Source: JBKHBT01 sp046542255 (GTDB taxonomy: Bacteria > UBP14 > UBA6098 > JBKHBT01). Taken from it: a stretch of DNA of 35,815 nt. Of the stretch, positions 33,339 through 35,815 are shown piece by piece. The notes below the pieces were generated by a model. It ran no database searches, had not been told where the DNA came from, and worked only from the letters and a program-made list of their open reading frames with translations. The stretch covers positions 1 through 35,815 of the forward strand of contig JBKHBT010000028.1 of assembly GCA_046542255.1 (NCBI GenBank). The letters are read 5' to 3'. Each line of letters begins with the position of its first letter. The first letter of the stretch is position 1. Made by a program: the position numbers and the translations under genes.

Positions 33339-35771
33339 ATGTATCTCAAAAAAATTAAGATCTGGCAAGTTTCTTTCATTCTATTAACATTTATTTTAAT
33401 TAGTGGTTGTATTCCAGAGCCATATCCTTATCCATATCGGCCGGCTTCTGAGATTCGCGAAGAGGCGCAAGAAATCTCCGACAGCCTCCAAGCATACATA
33501 GAAGGCTGGCTAGATGGTGATAATCCTCCAGAAATCCCGGAGCGTCTGCTCCCCGAAGGCATAGTCGATGCTCATTCATATCGGCTTCTGCATCCCGATA
33601 GCGTTGAATATGACGATATCTGGGCATGGCGTTTGGCAGAACCTATCAATTTAGACAGCGTTCATCACAGCCTCCCCGATCCCAATGTAACGTATCTTTT
33701 GATGGGTCCGGCACTTGCGCCATTTGGAAGTTCGGTACATATCGAGGGTGAGTTTCCGCATTGCAGATTTTTTAGCATACAGATGTCGCCACCTTTATCT
33801 GGCGAAGAATACTGCTATAATCGTGCATTCGGCCCTGCCGAGGTAAGTATAGCAGATGTTGATATCGACCCATTGCCCGGGCATGATAATCCATTTCGAG
33901 TTGGCGAAGACAGAGATGCTGAGAATCGTAGCTATCATGTGACATTTGATCTTAGAATAGGTAATGCTGTCGAGCTTTCGGATGGTGATTTTGCACCACC
34001 CTATAGATATCCGGGAAATACGCGCTATGGCGGACTATTACAATACCAGGGGCCTTGGGGCGTAGATGGCGGCTTCGATGGTATAATGCCGGCACATGGG
34101 GAATGGAATATCGGAGCTCTATGGGTCAGGATGTATTTGCCCGATGGTGAAGACCCTTTATGCGGCGTGGATTATCCAAAGGTTTATTATGAGCTTCCCG
34201 ATGGACGAGACTATTTTATAACAGCCAATTTCGATGCCCTAATCGAACATGCTGATTCCACGGTAGCGGCGCAGGAAACCTATACCAGCCCAAATGCATA
34301 TATCGATATTAGCAAAGGCTGGCTGAAATCATATGGTATTATCATGAATATTTTATGCGGATATTGTCAGGCAAATGGTATTACTCATCCCGATACCATG
34401 GCGAAATTAAGAGAAGTCGATTTAGGAGCGACAGGCAGAAGCCAGTTTGCTGACCCTCCGAGAAATTATGAAGCTCATTCGACGGTCAATAATTATACCA
34501 GCTATCTTGGAAGATTTGTTCGTGTGGATACTGGCGAGGTTGCAGTACTTACAGGGAAATTACCTACATTTCCCGATACCAAATCCGGTTTGTCTTCTAT
34601 GATTGATACCGACTGTCGCTATTTCTCTATAGTTGGTTATGATAATGATCCTTTCTTTGAAGCACCAGGTTCGGCGATTAATGCCATCAGAGACGACCAG
34701 ATTATTGTCGATGAATATGGGAATTATATGATATGCTATTCTCGCCATGATGATAGGCCAGAAAATGCTAATGAAGAAAACAAGGTAACCCATGTTCGCT
34801 GGGGTCCTACTATGGATCTTGGCCTAATAATCAGGATAGTTACTTTGGGCGATCTATGGAATTTCGAGCAATCGCCGAATGATCCGGCTATTGCATGGGA
34901 TGTTGGTAATTTTGCTTCGCCAACTTTCGATAATACTCTTCTTTACCAAAATTGGCATAGAGGATATATGGATTGCTATCAGCCAAGATTGCATATTATG
35001 CGAAAAGAAAAATTCGAATCTCTTGGCGATGGTTTCTCTGTAATAGATGTCCCAATTACTGTACATGACAAATCCGAAGTTGGCTTGAGCGATATCATTG
35101 GTTCTCCGATAGAGGCTTCTTCGGAAAATGAAGAAGGTGATTTTGCTGCAATAAATGCAAATGATGATGATTTCGATAGCTATTGGGCCTCAGAGAATCT
35201 TATGACTGTCGAGCAGACGGAATGGCTTGCTGTGGACCTTGGAGAAGAGAAGCGAGTTTCGGCTATCAAGATATCATGGGTGATATTGGCTCAAGCAATC
35301 GAGTATGAAATCCTGGGTTCAGTGGATTCTTCCAGTTGGTTTACAATTTATGAAACGGAAGAAGGCATAGGAGGTAATGAGATAATCGATAATCTGCATG
35401 TGGATTGCCGTTATATCAAACTCAAGATGGATAGATGCGTCCTCTATAACTATGGAATACATAATTTCGAAGTACACTGCCCATCCTGCGATTGCCTTAT
35501 TTCTGATGAACATGCTATCGAAGAGAATCCAATAAGAAAACAAAGTGATATAAATATTCGGGTCTATCCCAATCCAATAGAAGATTTCTTTAGTATTTCA
35601 TCGAATATAGATATAGAAAAAATTGAAATATATGATATACAGGGACGATTAAGAAATATCGATTATGATTCTGACCAAATCAAAATAGATGGCACCAAAG
35701 GTGTTTATTTAATCAGAGTGGAGACAGAAGAAGAAGTAATTTTGAAGCGGATTGCAAAAGTATCAGACTAA
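33339..35771 (+). CDS. lipoprotein with F5/8 type C (discoidin) domain and C-terminal sorting domain
   Basis: An 810-residue exported protein. The N-terminus has a lipobox LISGC (Cys24) followed by a Pro/Tyr-rich PEPYPYPYRP. Residues about 30-560 form a large region I do not recognise; it includes WASENL-type surface loops only later, and stretches such as FGSSVHIEGEFPHCRFFSIQ, typical of sugar-binding or wall-associated beta proteins. Around residues 590-730 lies an F5/8 type C domain (DDDFDSYWASEN, WLAVDLGEEKRVSAIKISW, RYIKLKMDRC), usually binding glycans or membranes. The last 75 residues are a type IX sorting domain (RVYPNPIEDFFSI, KGVYLIRVETEE). Having both a lipobox and this sorting domain is unusual. 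AAGGA lies 7 nt before the ATG. Stands alone 110 nt after the lipoprotein operon. Confidence 0.8.
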   Translation: MYLKKIKIWQVSFILLTFILISGCIPEPYPYPYRPASEIREEAQEISDSLQAYIEGWLDGDNPPEIPERLLPEGIVDAHSYRLLHPDSVEYDDIWAWRLAEPINLDSVHHSLPDPNVTYLLMGPALAPFGSSVHIEGEFPHCRFFSIQMSPPLSGEEYCYNRAFGPAEVSIADVDIDPLPGHDNPFRVGEDRDAENRSYHVTFDLRIGNAVELSDGDFAPPYRYPGNTRYGGLLQYQGPWGVDGGFDGIMPAHGEWNIGALWVRMYLPDGEDPLCGVDYPKVYYELPDGRDYFITANFDALIEHADSTVAAQETYTSPNAYIDISKGWLKSYGIIMNILCGYCQANGITHPDTMAKLREVDLGATGRSQFADPPRNYEAHSTVNNYTSYLGRFVRVDTGEVAVLTGKLPTFPDTKSGLSSMIDTDCRYFSIVGYDNDPFFEAPGSAINAIRDDQIIVDEYGNYMICYSRHDDRPENANEENKVTHVRWGPTMDLGLIIRIVTLGDLWNFEQSPNDPAIAWDVGNFASPTFDNTLLYQNWHRGYMDCYQPRLHIMRKEKFESLGDGFSVIDVPITVHDKSEVGLSDIIGSPIEASSENEEGDFAAINANDDDFDSYWASENLMTVEQTEWLAVDLGEEKRVSAIKISWVILAQAIEYEILGSVDSSSWFTIYETEEGIGGNEIIDNLHVDCRYIKLKMDRCVLYNYGIHNFEVHCPSCDCLISDEHAIEENPIRKQSDINIRVYPNPIEDFFSISSNIDIEKIEIYDIQGRLRNIDYDSDQIKIDGTKGVYLIRVETEEEVILKRIAKVSD

Positions 35772-35815
35772 AAATAGTAATAGTTTATTAAGTCGAAGTA
35801 AAAAAATCCGCATCG

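Noticed and set aside
1..35815. CRISPR arrays, insertion sequences, integrases, phage genes
   Set aside because: Looked for spaced direct repeats, transposase or integrase motifs and terminal repeats and saw none.

Overview
The window is AT-rich bacterial DNA from what looks like an uncultured strict anaerobe. Its secreted proteins carry C-terminal sorting domains of the type IX secretion / FlgD-like kind (short 'YPNPF' type motifs), and there is a PorV/PorQ-like outer-membrane barrel. Together with heterodisulfide-reductase (Hdr) electron-transfer genes this suggests the FCB superphylum or a nearby candidate phylum (Cloacimonadota, Marinimicrobia, WOR-3 or TA06 type lineages). That placement is an inference. 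I see no insertion sequence, phage gene, CRISPR array or rRNA.

Layout. 1-444: no convincing gene, one perfect hairpin. 445-2829 (+): secreted beta-propeller protein. 22145 down to 2834 (-): a single compact run of 16 genes (about 19.3 kb) that starts with a tusA-like gene and otherwise encodes flavin and iron-sulfur redox proteins. 22316-25903 (-): large secreted multidomain protein with its own promoter and a strong terminator. 30018 down to 26034 (-): secreted propeller protein, PorV/PorQ-like barrel and gmhA. 30100-30183 (+): tRNA-Leu(CAG). 30405-33228 (+): three overlapping genes for two related lipoproteins and an outer-membrane-like protein. 33339-35771 (+): lipoprotein with a discoidin domain and a sorting domain.

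The central feature is the 16-gene redox operon. It contains three MvhD proteins, each preceding an HdrA unit of 'tandem HdrA' type (two FAD modules), but each HdrA unit is built differently. Unit A (21860-18386) has the two modules as two separate genes, followed by two FrhB/FdhB-like iron-sulfur proteins. Unit B (16145-12681) has both modules fused in one 1009-residue protein. Unit C (12637-2834) is a Flx-like set (MvhD, FrhB-like, dicluster ferredoxin, FAD/NAD reductase), an HdrC-like protein, and a tandem HdrA whose reading frame is interrupted by a nuoE-nuoF-nuoG cassette. The first part of HdrA is fused to NuoE, NuoF stands alone, and a NuoG-type ferredoxin domain is fused to the rest of HdrA. 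Both junctions are in frame and no part of HdrA is obviously missing.

Taken together the operon appears to encode a cytosolic, NADH-linked, probably electron-bifurcating (confurcating) assembly with two possible NADH entry points (FlxA-like and NuoEF-like), three HdrA hubs and 23 canonical C-x2-C-x2-C-x3-C motifs. No HdrB, hydrogenase large subunit or formate dehydrogenase catalytic subunit lies in the window, so the final acceptor or donor is unknown. The leading TusA and the resemblance of FlxA/FlxB to sulfhydrogenase and anaerobic sulfite reductase subunits point towards sulfur chemistry, but only as a hypothesis.
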